Below, piece by piece: positions 1 to 8,921 of a DNA stretch of 64,000 nucleotides. Each line of letters opens with the position of its first letter. Positions within the stretch are counted from its first letter, which is position 1. A program made the translations under genes and the position numbers. The DNA is from Flavobacterium sufflavum (GTDB lineage: Bacteria > Bacteroidota > Bacteroidia > Flavobacteriales > Flavobacteriaceae). The stretch spans positions 62,001 through 126,000 of the forward strand of contig NZ_SACJ01000008.1 in NCBI RefSeq assembly GCF_004016525.1, read 5' to 3'. The notes under the pieces are model-generated. The model did no database searches. It was not told the DNA's origin and saw nothing but the letters and a program-made list of their open reading frames with translations.

Positions 1-2063
1 AAACCAAATGTGTGGCTCCTTATTACTATACTGATACAAAGATTTCAGGTTTTAGAGGAAGTCATTGGCTGAGTGGTTCCTGTGTACAGGATTATGGGAG
101 TATGACCATTATGCCGATAACAGGAAAATTGAAATGTCAAACTGAAGAAAGAGCGTCGCGTTTTTCGCATGATACCGAAAAAACAACTCCATATAATTAC
201 AATGTGAATTTAGCCGACTATAAAATTGATGTGAATATGACGGCTACTAAGCGTTGCGGTTTGTTCCAATTTACATTCGAAAATGCAGGTGAAGCGCATA
301 TTGTAGTGAATCCGAATAGTGATGAAAAGGAAGGTTTTATCCAGATAAATGCCGATAAAAATGAAATTACAGGCTATAATCCTGTTCATAGAATTTATCA
401 GGGTTGGGGAGAAAAAGCGGGATTCAGCGGTTATTTTGTGGTGCAATTAAGTAAGAGTTCAAATAAATTCGGGGTTTATCAAAATGAAAAAATCCTCGAA
501 GGAAATACACAGATTTCCAATTTAGAAAACATAGGAGCTTATATTTCTTTTATGGTTGAAAAAGGAGAAACCATCGAAGCAAAAATTGGGACTTCATTTA
601 CTAGTATTGAGCAAGCCAGAAAAAATTTAGAAGTTGAAACTAAAGGTTTAGATTTTGCTGAAGCAAAAGAAAATTTAAAAGATAACTGGGAAAAATTGCT
701 TTCAAAAGTAAAGGTAGAAGGCACAAATGAAGATGATAAAATAAAGTTTTACACTGCAATGTATCACAGTTATTTGCAGCCCAGAACTTTTAATGATGTC
801 GATGGAACTTATGTGAGTTTTAACGGAGGGAAGCAATTGATGAATAGTGGTAAGGAAGATTATTTTACTGATTTCTCCATGTGGGATATCTATAGGGCTT
901 CGCTTCCGTTGTTTAATATGTTAACGCCAAAAGTGAACGGACAAATGATGAGAAGTTTGTTTTCTATGGCTGAACAAGGCGGATGGATGCCTATTTTTCC
1001 TTGTTGGAATAGTTATACCTCGGCTATGATTGGCGATCATACTGTAGCTGCAATTGCCGATGCTTATATGAAAAATAACATCGAAATTTCAGATAAAGAA
1101 TATGGCTATTTATTGCAAAATGCCTTTAAAACGCCTGAAAGTGCTGATTATCTTAACGGTAAAGGACGACGTGCTTTGACTTCCTATTTAAAATATGGTT
1201 ATATCCCATTAGAAGATGAGGTAAAAGAATCTTTTCATCAGGGAGAACAGGTTTCGAGAACCTTAGAATATGCTTTTGATGATTTTGCGCTTTCGCAAAT
1301 TGCTGCTAAAAAAGGAGATACTTTGAACGCCAGATTATTGAAAAAAAGAGCTTTGAATTATCAAAATGTCTATAGCGCAGCCGATTCTTGTGTAAGAGGC
1401 CGATTTGCCGATGGAACTTTTACTAAAGATTTTGACAAGTTTATCAGAAAACCATATATCACCGAAGGAACACCTTATCAATATACTTGGTATGTTCCGC
1501 AGGATATCAAAGGATTAGTTAATTTAATGGGAGGAGAAGATGGGTTTAATGCCAACTTGGATCGTTTCCATGCCGCTAAACAATATTGGCATGGGAATGA
1601 ACCGGGTCACCAAATTCCGTTTTTGTACAACTATTCAGGACAAGCCTGGAAAACGCAAGAATTGGTAACCCAAATTATGAAAACGGAATATAGTAATCAA
1701 GTGGGAGGATTGAGTGGAAATGATGATGCGGGACAAATGTCGGCTTGGTATGTGTTTTCAGCCTTAGGATTTTATCCAGTTGCGCCTTCAGTGCCTCAGT
1801 ATGTGATTTCGGGACCTCATTTTGATAAAATTACACTGAGTTTAGAAAACGGAAAAAAATTGATTATTAATGCAAAAGGTGCTTCTTCGGGAAATAATTA
1901 TATCCAAAAATTAAGCTTTAACGGAGTAGAATATGATAAAACCTATTTAGACCATTTTTCTATTATCAACGGAGGAATTTTAGATTTTGAAATGGGAAAC
2001 CAACCTAATAAAACATGGGGAACTGCTCAGGATAACAGACCATTTTCATTGTCGAATCAATAA
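1..2063 (+). CDS. GH92 family exo-alpha-mannosidase, 5' end missing
   Basis: The reading frame is open at the window edge (codons in phase from position 3), so the N-terminus, including any signal peptide and roughly the first 90-100 residues, lies outside. The visible part matches GH92, the calcium-dependent exo-acting alpha-mannosidases with an N-terminal beta-sandwich and a C-terminal (alpha/alpha)6 barrel. Diagnostic stretches are FSMWDIYRASLPL in the middle and GNDDAGQMSAWYVFSALG near the C-terminus, the strongly conserved GH92 catalytic-domain block. It should release alpha-linked mannose from a glycan in the periplasm or at the surface. The next gene starts 9 nt downstream, so they are probably co-transcribed. 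A GTG at 12 could be mistaken for the start but lies inside the conserved fold. Confidence 0.93.
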   Translation, partial: TKCVAPYYYTDTKISGFRGSHWLSGSCVQDYGSMTIMPITGKLKCQTEERASRFSHDTEKTTPYNYNVNLADYKIDVNMTATKRCGLFQFTFENAGEAHIVVNPNSDEKEGFIQINADKNEITGYNPVHRIYQGWGEKAGFSGYFVVQLSKSSNKFGVYQNEKILEGNTQISNLENIGAYISFMVEKGETIEAKIGTSFTSIEQARKNLEVETKGLDFAEAKENLKDNWEKLLSKVKVEGTNEDDKIKFYTAMYHSYLQPRTFNDVDGTYVSFNGGKQLMNSGKEDYFTDFSMWDIYRASLPLFNMLTPKVNGQMMRSLFSMAEQGGWMPIFPCWNSYTSAMIGDHTVAAIADAYMKNNIEISDKEYGYLLQNAFKTPESADYLNGKGRRALTSYLKYGYIPLEDEVKESFHQGEQVSRTLEYAFDDFALSQIAAKKGDTLNARLLKKRALNYQNVYSAADSCVRGRFADGTFTKDFDKFIRKPYITEGTPYQYTWYVPQDIKGLVNLMGGEDGFNANLDRFHAAKQYWHGNEPGHQIPFLYNYSGQAWKTQELVTQIMKTEYSNQVGGLSGNDDAGQMSAWYVFSALGFYPVAPSVPQYVISGPHFDKITLSLENGKKLIINAKGASSGNNYIQKLSFNGVEYDKTYLDHFSIINGGILDFEMGNQPNKTWGTAQDNRPFSLSNQ

Positions 2064-2072
2064 TAAAAAGGT

Positions 2073-3863
2073 ATGAACAAGATAAGTCGTGGCGAATTTT
2101 TAAAACTAGGAAGTCTATCATTGCTTGGTGCTTTGGTTAGCGACGCTGTTTTTGCAAATGATAGATTTTTTAGTGCTGCGGCAGTTAAGGTAGATTCGGA
2201 TTTAATGAAAAAACTCGTTTCAGCTAATGATGCCAAAGTAAAAAAGATACTGCTACAAGTTGTTGATTCTAATATTAGACTGAGTACTTTTCGTTCATTG
2301 GCAGCAGATATAGCTGTTATGTCGGCATCAATTTCGTATTCGGCATCAGAGTTTTATAAGTCTAAAGTAGTAGTCGATCGTTTGAGTCAGGCCGCAGATG
2401 CCATGCTGAATGTACAGTACAGTGACGGAACGGTTGATGCTGGTGGTAACAGACAATCACCACCTGATACGGCTTTTGTTTTAGAATACATTTGTTCGGC
2501 TGCAACAGTTTTGCGAGAGAATAAACAAAAAGATTTAGATCAGGTAAAAGAGAAACTTAAAAAGTTTATCCAAAATGCCGGGGAAGCAATGATAACAGGA
2601 GGAGTTCACACGCCTAATCACCGATGGGTGGTTAGTGCTGCTCTGGCCAATATCAATTCGCTATATCCTGATGTCAGATACGTTCAAAGAATTGACCAAT
2701 GGCTGGCCGAAGGAGTTTATATCAATCAGGACGGACATTATTCGGAACGAAGCGGGATTTATTCGGCAGTTATAGACAAGGCCTTAATTACGATGGCCCG
2801 ATTACTGAATAGACCGGAGTTGTTGAAAATGGTTCAAAAAAACTTAATCACAACTTATTATTACACGGAACCTAATGGCGATTTGGTTACTGTAGATTCT
2901 AAAAGACAGGATCAGTTTATGGATATCACGGTTACCAAATTTTATTTGCAATACCGTTATATGGCTATTCATACGGGAAATCCATTGTTTGCGTATATGG
3001 TAAAACTTATTGAAAAAAGTCCCGATTTTGACAAGTATATTCTACAGGATTCATTGGTTGAATTTATGGGGGATCCAGAGTTGCAGCAGCAAATTCCTGT
3101 GAGTTCTAATGTTGAAAATGATTTTGAAAAGTTTTTTGTTCTTTCCAATTTGGCCCGAATCAGACGAGGGAAAACTTCGATAACGCTATTTGGAGGAAAT
3201 GATAAGCCTGTACTAATAGCTTCAGGAAGATCGTCTAATCCTAATTTTTTAATGTATCGAAAAGGAGATGCGATATTAAAATACATGCGATTGTCGTCTT
3301 CGTTTTTCAGAATGGGCTATTTCAGTGGTGAGGGAATTGAAAAAGTTGGGAATAAATACATTTTGAAAGAAACCAAAGAAGCCGATTATTACCAGCCATT
3401 GGCTCCGGAATTCCGCAAAGCCGATGGTGATTATCAATTATCAGAATCAAAAGATGGACGATTTTGGAACAAAATGGATTTTGATAATAGAATAGCATCT
3501 AATGTAAAAAAACAGACAACTGTTATCGAAATTGAAGAAAATAATGGAGCCTTAAGTTTGGATTTTAAAGTGGATGGTCCTCCTAATGTAGAAATAACGA
3601 TAGAAATGTGTTTCAAAGAAGGGACAGAAATAGCGGGAGCAACACAAGGAGAAAAAGGTAATTATTTCTTGAAATCAGGTACGGCTCAATTATCAATGGG
3701 AACAGATGCCATACAGATAGGTCCCGGGATTTGTGAACATCAAAACGTAAGTAATTTAGATAGTGAAGAATATACCTATCATCAAGGGACTTTACGCACC
3801 GATGGAGTTCATGTTTATATTACCGGTTTCACTCCTTTTCATCATAAAATGACAATTTCCTAA
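2073..3863 (+). CDS. Putative (alpha/alpha)-toroid polysaccharide lyase-like protein
   Basis: This 596-residue exported protein has a Tat-like N-terminus (SRGEFLKLGSLSLLGA), but the second arginine of the twin pair is a glycine, so the export route is uncertain. Residues about 50-320 are helix-rich and contain TGGVHTPNHRWVVSAAL and DGHYSERSGIYSAV. These Asn-His and Tyr-containing motifs resemble active-site segments of toroid lyases such as heparinase II/III. The C-terminal half is beta-rich, as expected for the sandwich domain of such lyases. I cannot assign a PL family. A heparinase-like enzyme or a PL27-type rhamnosyl-glucuronate lyase (also an alpha/alpha barrel) are both possible. It sits between GH92 and DUF4861 genes, which suggests it acts on a uronate-containing glycan. 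Confidence 0.55.
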   Translation: MNKISRGEFLKLGSLSLLGALVSDAVFANDRFFSAAAVKVDSDLMKKLVSANDAKVKKILLQVVDSNIRLSTFRSLAADIAVMSASISYSASEFYKSKVVVDRLSQAADAMLNVQYSDGTVDAGGNRQSPPDTAFVLEYICSAATVLRENKQKDLDQVKEKLKKFIQNAGEAMITGGVHTPNHRWVVSAALANINSLYPDVRYVQRIDQWLAEGVYINQDGHYSERSGIYSAVIDKALITMARLLNRPELLKMVQKNLITTYYYTEPNGDLVTVDSKRQDQFMDITVTKFYLQYRYMAIHTGNPLFAYMVKLIEKSPDFDKYILQDSLVEFMGDPELQQQIPVSSNVENDFEKFFVLSNLARIRRGKTSITLFGGNDKPVLIASGRSSNPNFLMYRKGDAILKYMRLSSSFFRMGYFSGEGIEKVGNKYILKETKEADYYQPLAPEFRKADGDYQLSESKDGRFWNKMDFDNRIASNVKKQTTVIEIEENNGALSLDFKVDGPPNVEITIEMCFKEGTEIAGATQGEKGNYFLKSGTAQLSMGTDAIQIGPGICEHQNVSNLDSEEYTYHQGTLRTDGVHVYITGFTPFHHKMTIS

Positions 3864-3944
3864 TAATAGAGGAATTTTTCGGGCATTGCAGAAAGTTTAC
3901 TTAATTTTACGAAAATTAAGTTTAATCTATAAATAATTGAAATT

Positions 3945-4793
3945 ATGAAATTATCATTTATGGCTGCTTTGCTGTTTTGCGGTATTTGTTTTGGACAAAA
4001 TAATACAGACAACAGTTTGTATATGAAAGCCGAAAAAATAAGTTACCTGACTGACATCGGTTCAGAATCAGGAGATTTATACCAGACTATTGGACATCAC
4101 GGTCCGGCAGTAGAAAATGAATGGATGGCATTGAGAATCTATTTTAGCGATAAAGTAGCTATTGATGTTTATAATAAAGCCAAGAAAGGTTTAGAGTTGA
4201 AAGCGGCACATTGGTATCCAACTCCGGAACAACAAAAAGAAGGTTGGGGAGCTGATTATTATAAAGTCGGAGCAACTGTAGGTTTAGGAGGTGTAAAGCT
4301 TTGGGACGGAGAAAAAGTAGTTCCATTGAATCCGGTAACTAATCGTTTGGCTCACGTTGGAAAAACTGAAAATACATCTTATATGGAGATGATTTCCAGA
4401 GGAGTGTCTTACAAAGGAAAAAAAGTAGATATCAAGGTTCGTGTTACTGTATTTTCAGGGAAAAGAGAGGCTAAAGTGGAAGCTTTTAGCTTGACTGGAG
4501 AAAAAGTACAGTTTGTTACCGGAGTAAATTATTTTAAAGGTTTCGAAACTAAAAAAGGAAGTAATTATATCGCTGTTTGGGGAAAACATCCTGAGGATGT
4601 AGCTGCTGAGATTGTAGAAGTTGGTGCAGCGATAAAATACAATCCAAAAGATTATGTGAAAAATACCGATGATGGAACACAGTATTTATTGATTTCTAAA
4701 CCGGGGAAATATTTAGCAACTGAAATTGTTTCGGCATGTGCTAAAGAAAAAGAAATAAATACTTTGGATAAGTTAGAAGCTTACATAAAATAA
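3945..4793 (+). CDS. DUF4861 family secreted protein
   Basis: A 282-residue protein with a cleavable signal peptide (residues about 1-18, ending in CFGQN). The rest is predicted beta-rich, with segments such as YQTIGHHGPAVENEWMALR and WGADYYKVGATVGLGG that I recognise as the DUF4861 family, found in Bacteroidota glycan-degradation clusters. No catalytic function can be claimed from sequence. The conserved HHG and repeated aromatic residues suggest carbohydrate contact, but that is inference. It follows the lyase-like gene by 81 nt and is followed by a strong hairpin terminator, so it probably closes the first transcription unit of the window. Confidence 0.7.
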   Translation: MKLSFMAALLFCGICFGQNNTDNSLYMKAEKISYLTDIGSESGDLYQTIGHHGPAVENEWMALRIYFSDKVAIDVYNKAKKGLELKAAHWYPTPEQQKEGWGADYYKVGATVGLGGVKLWDGEKVVPLNPVTNRLAHVGKTENTSYMEMISRGVSYKGKKVDIKVRVTVFSGKREAKVEAFSLTGEKVQFVTGVNYFKGFETKKGSNYIAVWGKHPEDVAAEIVEVGAAIKYNPKDYVKNTDDGTQYLLISKPGKYLATEIVSACAKEKEINTLDKLEAYIK

Positions 4794-4850
4794 AGCATAA
4801 ATAAAGCGCTTGATTTTTTGTAGGATTTGAAATTCTGAAACTCAAAAAAG

Positions 4851-4904
4851 AAGTGCACAGATGATACTTATTAGATCAATCGGTGTCATCTGTGTACTTT
4901 TTTT
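4851..4904 (+). terminator. Intrinsic terminator after the DUF4861 gene
   Basis: Arms at 4851-4867 and 4883-4899 form a 17-bp hairpin with two G-U wobbles and a 15-nt loop. The 3' arm runs straight into seven T residues. It separates the first three genes from the operon beginning at 5008. The arm sequence (CACAGATGA) also resembles dispersed palindromes often seen in Flavobacterium intergenic DNA. Confidence 0.7.
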
Positions 4905-5007
4905 GTGCCTTTTTTTAGGTTTGATGACTAGATTTTTGAATTTAAATAACTGGTTTTTAGTTTGTTGTTTGAAAAAAAAACTGTGGTTTAGATAATGAAT
5001 TGTCAAA

Positions 5008-6594
5008 ATGAATACAATGTTAAAAATAACGCCAAAACTGTTTTTTACTGCCTTATTAGTAAGCTTTTTTGTGTTTGGTTTTAAAAGCCTTGCGCAAGAA
5101 AAAGCCAAAACTCAAAAGGAGTTTTTAATTACTAATTATGGAGCAAAAGCAGATGGGAAAACCCTGAATACAATTGCCATTCAAAAAGCGATTGATGCTG
5201 CTTTTAAAAACAAAGGCGGATGTATTGTTTTTCCAAAAGGGGAATTTTTATCGGGAAGTATTCAAATGAAATCGAATGTGAGTCTGCGTCTGGAAGAAGG
5301 AGCGGTTTTGTTAGGAAGTACGAATCCTAAGGATTATTACAAAATGGATTTTCCGGGAAGACCTGACTCTCCAAAGAAAGACGATAATTCACAGTTGGCT
5401 TTACTGTTAGCGCATAAAGCAACCAATATTAAAATATACGGAAAAGGAAAAATAGATGGCCAAGGGTTACAATTGGCTTTACATATAGATAGCCTGCATC
5501 ATGCAGGAATTGCCGTAGACCCTAATTATAGCAGTCGCAGAAACAGGCCTAATGAAACGATGCGACCTAAATTGTTTCGGTTTTCTCAGTGTGATAATGT
5601 AGCCATTGAAGGTTTACAAGTAGGGGCTGCTTCTTGTTGGGGATTGTCTTTCGAATTGTGTTTTAATCTTAGTTTGGATGGGTTGAAAGTTGTTAATCGT
5701 TCGTATTGGAATAATGATGGAATCGATATTACTGATTGTAAAAATGTTACCGTTACCAATTGTGATTTAGACACTGCCGACGATGGAATTTGCTTAAAAT
5801 CCTATTATCCGGGATATGCTAATGATGGGATTTACATTGCTAATTGTGCCATTAAATCCAGTGCCAGTGCGATAAAATTTGGAACGGCATCTTATGGCGG
5901 ATTCAAAAATGTGGTGATTAAAGATATTCAGGTATATGACACTTTTCGTTCGACCATTGCAATCGAATCAGTTGATGGAGCTGAAATAGAAAATATTGCA
6001 GTTTCAAATATTAATGCGGTAAATACAGGAAATGCTATTTTTATTCGAATAGGACAACGAAGTGGGGAAAAAGCGGGAAGTATTAAAAATGTGCGCATAA
6101 AAGATGTAAAAGTGCAAGTGCCTTTTGGAAGACCGGACATCAATTACGATTTAAGAGGTCCTGAAGTCGATTTTTTCCATAATCCGTTTCCATCTTCAAT
6201 TGTTGGGATACCAGGATACCAAATAGAAAATGTAAGTCTTGAAAATATTACTATTTCGTATCCCGGCAGAGCTACTAAAGGAATGGCTTATGTACCACTA
6301 AGCCGATTGAATCAGGTACCGGAAGTGGTAAAAGAATATCCTGAGTTCTCCATGTTTGGCGAATTGCCATCATGGGCATTTTATGTACGTCACGCTAAGG
6401 GAATTAGTTTCAAAAATATAAAAGTCATTTTGGACGATACTGATTTCCGACCTGCATTTGTTTTTGATGATGTTCAAAATTTGAATATGGAACAAATTGA
6501 TTTGCCAAAAGAGAAAACGAATCAAGTTGTTTTAAAAAATGTCTCTGAATCCAGAATAGATTTGAAAGAAACGAATATAAAAACCATACCATAA
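5008..6594 (+). CDS. GH28-like polygalacturonase family protein, divergent active site
   Basis: A 528-residue right-handed parallel beta-helix protein with signal peptide (to about residue 30, SLAQE). A second in-frame ATG three codons in (5017) is an equally plausible start. The family signature begins with the FLITNYGAKADGKT entry strand. GH28 motifs I and II are present: NNDGID (Asp near 237) and ADDGICLKS (two Asp near 258-259). However, the third motif, normally GHG, reads SASAIKFGTASYGG, and the fourth, normally RIK, reads STIAIES. The catalytic acid pair is therefore kept while the conserved His and the Arg-Lys subsite are lost. Subgroups like this exist in Bacteroidota and may attack a substrate other than homogalacturonan. 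It heads the operon that runs to 20296 or 24349. Confidence 0.85.
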   Translation: MNTMLKITPKLFFTALLVSFFVFGFKSLAQEKAKTQKEFLITNYGAKADGKTLNTIAIQKAIDAAFKNKGGCIVFPKGEFLSGSIQMKSNVSLRLEEGAVLLGSTNPKDYYKMDFPGRPDSPKKDDNSQLALLLAHKATNIKIYGKGKIDGQGLQLALHIDSLHHAGIAVDPNYSSRRNRPNETMRPKLFRFSQCDNVAIEGLQVGAASCWGLSFELCFNLSLDGLKVVNRSYWNNDGIDITDCKNVTVTNCDLDTADDGICLKSYYPGYANDGIYIANCAIKSSASAIKFGTASYGGFKNVVIKDIQVYDTFRSTIAIESVDGAEIENIAVSNINAVNTGNAIFIRIGQRSGEKAGSIKNVRIKDVKVQVPFGRPDINYDLRGPEVDFFHNPFPSSIVGIPGYQIENVSLENITISYPGRATKGMAYVPLSRLNQVPEVVKEYPEFSMFGELPSWAFYVRHAKGISFKNIKVILDDTDFRPAFVFDDVQNLNMEQIDLPKEKTNQVVLKNVSESRIDLKETNIKTIP

Positions 6595-6622
6595 AACCGC
6601 TTTAGTATTTAAAATAGAAATC

Positions 6623-8917
6623 ATGAAGAAAAGTCGAAATTCCATTTTTGTTGGTTTGACACTGCTGTTACAGTGTTTGTCATTGAGTGCACAAAATCAT
6701 CGTTATGTCGATCCTATGATTGGTTCGGAAGGATTGGGAAATGTTTTTGTAGGGCCGTCATGTCCTTACGGAATGATTAAACCAGGTCCTGATAATGACT
6801 TAAATGCGAATAGTGGTTTCACGACAGATTTAAACAAGCCTATTTATGGTTTTAGCCAAGTGCATGTGAGTGGTACAGGCGGTGGGGCTAAATATGGTAA
6901 TGTTTCCATTATGCCAATTTCGGGCGACTTTGAATCGATAAAACAGGAATCTTTACGCGAGAACGAAAAGGTAACCTTAGGTTATTATGGTGCTGTATTG
7001 AAAAAGTGGAATATTCAAACAGAAATTACCACTTCTGACAGAGCTGCTTTTTATCGATTTATTTTTAATTCGAATGCTAAAAATGCAATTAAAATTGATT
7101 TAGGGAGATATCTGGACGAGTCCATTATTCCTGATGGAAGAGAAGCACAGCAATTTGTGGGTTCTCAGGTAGAAGTGATTTCGGATACTGAAGTTCGCGG
7201 TTATACTAAAGTTCGCGGTGGTTGGAACAATGGAGGTACTTATACCGTTTATTTTTCTGCCGTATTCGATCAGCCATTTACTAATTTCTCTACCTGGAAA
7301 GGCGAAAAGTTTTTTCCTAATGAAAAAAATCAGGTGGATAACGGAAAGAAAACGGGAGCGATGTTGCTTTTCGAAAAATTAGCTAATAAGACCGTAAACA
7401 TGAAAATCGGGATTTCTTTCATTAGCGCATTGAAAGCCAGAGAAAATATTGATAAAGAAATTCCGCATTGGGACTTCAACAAAGAATTGGCCGAAACCCA
7501 ACAAAAATGGGAAGATTTATTAAAAAGAGTAGAGGTTGAAAAAGAAGCTTCGGTAGAAAAGAAAACCATGTTTTACACAGGATTGTATCATACGATGTTG
7601 ATGCCTGTGGATCGTACAGGAGAAAATCCGTTATGGGAAAATGATTCGCCTTATTATGACGATTTTTATGCTATTTGGGATACTTATCGTTCTTCAAGTC
7701 CATTAATTACGTTGTTGAATCCTTCCAGAGAAGTAGATATTGTGAATGCGATGTTGCAAATTTACAAACGCGATGGCTATTTACCGGAAGCCCGAAGCGG
7801 GAATTCTAATGGACGTACCCAAGGTGGTTCGAATGCAGAGGTGGTTATTGCCGATGCTTTTGTAAAAGGATTGGAAGGTATCAATTATAAAGTTGGATTG
7901 GATGCGATGATGAAAGATGCCCTATTTCCTCCGGGAGGAAATGAAGAAAAAGAAGGTCGTGGCGGATTAGTAGATTACAATAAATTAGGATATGTTTCTA
8001 CCGATTATGTGCGTTCCGGAAACCGCACTTTAGAATATTCTTATAACGATTATTGCTTGGCAATTGTAGCCAAAGGAACCAAACGCAAAGGAGAATATTG
8101 GCGTTTTATCAAGCAATCGGACAACTGGCAAAACCTATGGCGAGATATTGAAGACAATGGTTCCCGTGGTTTTATTATGCCTAAAGATTCGAATAAAAAA
8201 TGGGTAGACAGTATTCAATGTGCTGCAACCAACGGAAAAATATCTTATGTGCCTTATTCGCCTTTAGCGCAAGATTGGCCTAATTGTGTTTGCTGGTGGT
8301 GTGGTGTTTTCTACGAAGCCAGTTCCTGGGAATATTCGTTGTCAGTGCCTCATGATGTGGCGATGTTAATCAAAAAAACAGGCGGAAATGAAGCTTTCAA
8401 AAAAAGACTGAACACGCTCTTTGATAAAGAATTTTATAATGTGGCGAATGAACCTTCGTTTTTGAGTCCGAATTTATACCATTGGATTGGTCGTCCTGAT
8501 TTGAGTAACGATCGAATTCACCAAATTATCGATAAAAATTACAACACTAGCCGAAACGGAATTCCTGGAAATGACGATTCAGGTGCTATGTCTTCCTGGT
8601 TGGCTTTTCACATGATGGGCTTGTATCCTAATGCGGGACAATCGTACTATTTGATTAATTCACCTTATTTCAAACAAACGGTGATTCATCAGGAAAATGG
8701 AAAGGATTTTACAATTAAAGCCAAGAATCTTTCGGATAAAAACAAATACATCCAATCCGTATCATTAAACGGTAAGCCATTTGAAAATGCCTTTATCGAA
8801 CATCAGGATATTGTAAAAGGTGGTGTATTGGAATTTGAAATGGCTGCAACGCCTTCTAAAATTTGGGGAACAAAGCAAGTTCCGCCTTCTAAATCGGACG
8901 AAATAATTGAAGAATAA
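6623..8917 (+). CDS. GH92 family exo-alpha-mannosidase
   Basis: A full-length 764-residue GH92 enzyme with signal peptide (residues 1-23, LSLSAQN). The mature protein starts with the typical YVDPMIGSEGLGNVFVGP segment, followed by the beta-sandwich. The alpha/alpha barrel carries FYAIWDTYRSSSPL and GIPGNDDSGAMSSWLAFH, the family's conserved active-site block. GH92 enzymes remove terminal alpha-mannose in an exo, calcium-dependent, inverting reaction. It differs clearly from the GH92 at the window start (for example in the WWCGVFYEASSWEYSL region), so the two probably have different linkage preferences. It starts 28 nt after the GH28-like gene and ends 4 nt before the GH89 gene. Confidence 0.95.
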   Translation: MKKSRNSIFVGLTLLLQCLSLSAQNHRYVDPMIGSEGLGNVFVGPSCPYGMIKPGPDNDLNANSGFTTDLNKPIYGFSQVHVSGTGGGAKYGNVSIMPISGDFESIKQESLRENEKVTLGYYGAVLKKWNIQTEITTSDRAAFYRFIFNSNAKNAIKIDLGRYLDESIIPDGREAQQFVGSQVEVISDTEVRGYTKVRGGWNNGGTYTVYFSAVFDQPFTNFSTWKGEKFFPNEKNQVDNGKKTGAMLLFEKLANKTVNMKIGISFISALKARENIDKEIPHWDFNKELAETQQKWEDLLKRVEVEKEASVEKKTMFYTGLYHTMLMPVDRTGENPLWENDSPYYDDFYAIWDTYRSSSPLITLLNPSREVDIVNAMLQIYKRDGYLPEARSGNSNGRTQGGSNAEVVIADAFVKGLEGINYKVGLDAMMKDALFPPGGNEEKEGRGGLVDYNKLGYVSTDYVRSGNRTLEYSYNDYCLAIVAKGTKRKGEYWRFIKQSDNWQNLWRDIEDNGSRGFIMPKDSNKKWVDSIQCAATNGKISYVPYSPLAQDWPNCVCWWCGVFYEASSWEYSLSVPHDVAMLIKKTGGNEAFKKRLNTLFDKEFYNVANEPSFLSPNLYHWIGRPDLSNDRIHQIIDKNYNTSRNGIPGNDDSGAMSSWLAFHMMGLYPNAGQSYYLINSPYFKQTVIHQENGKDFTIKAKNLSDKNKYIQSVSLNGKPFENAFIEHQDIVKGGVLEFEMAATPSKIWGTKQVPPSKSDEIIEE

Positions 8918-8921
8918 TAAT

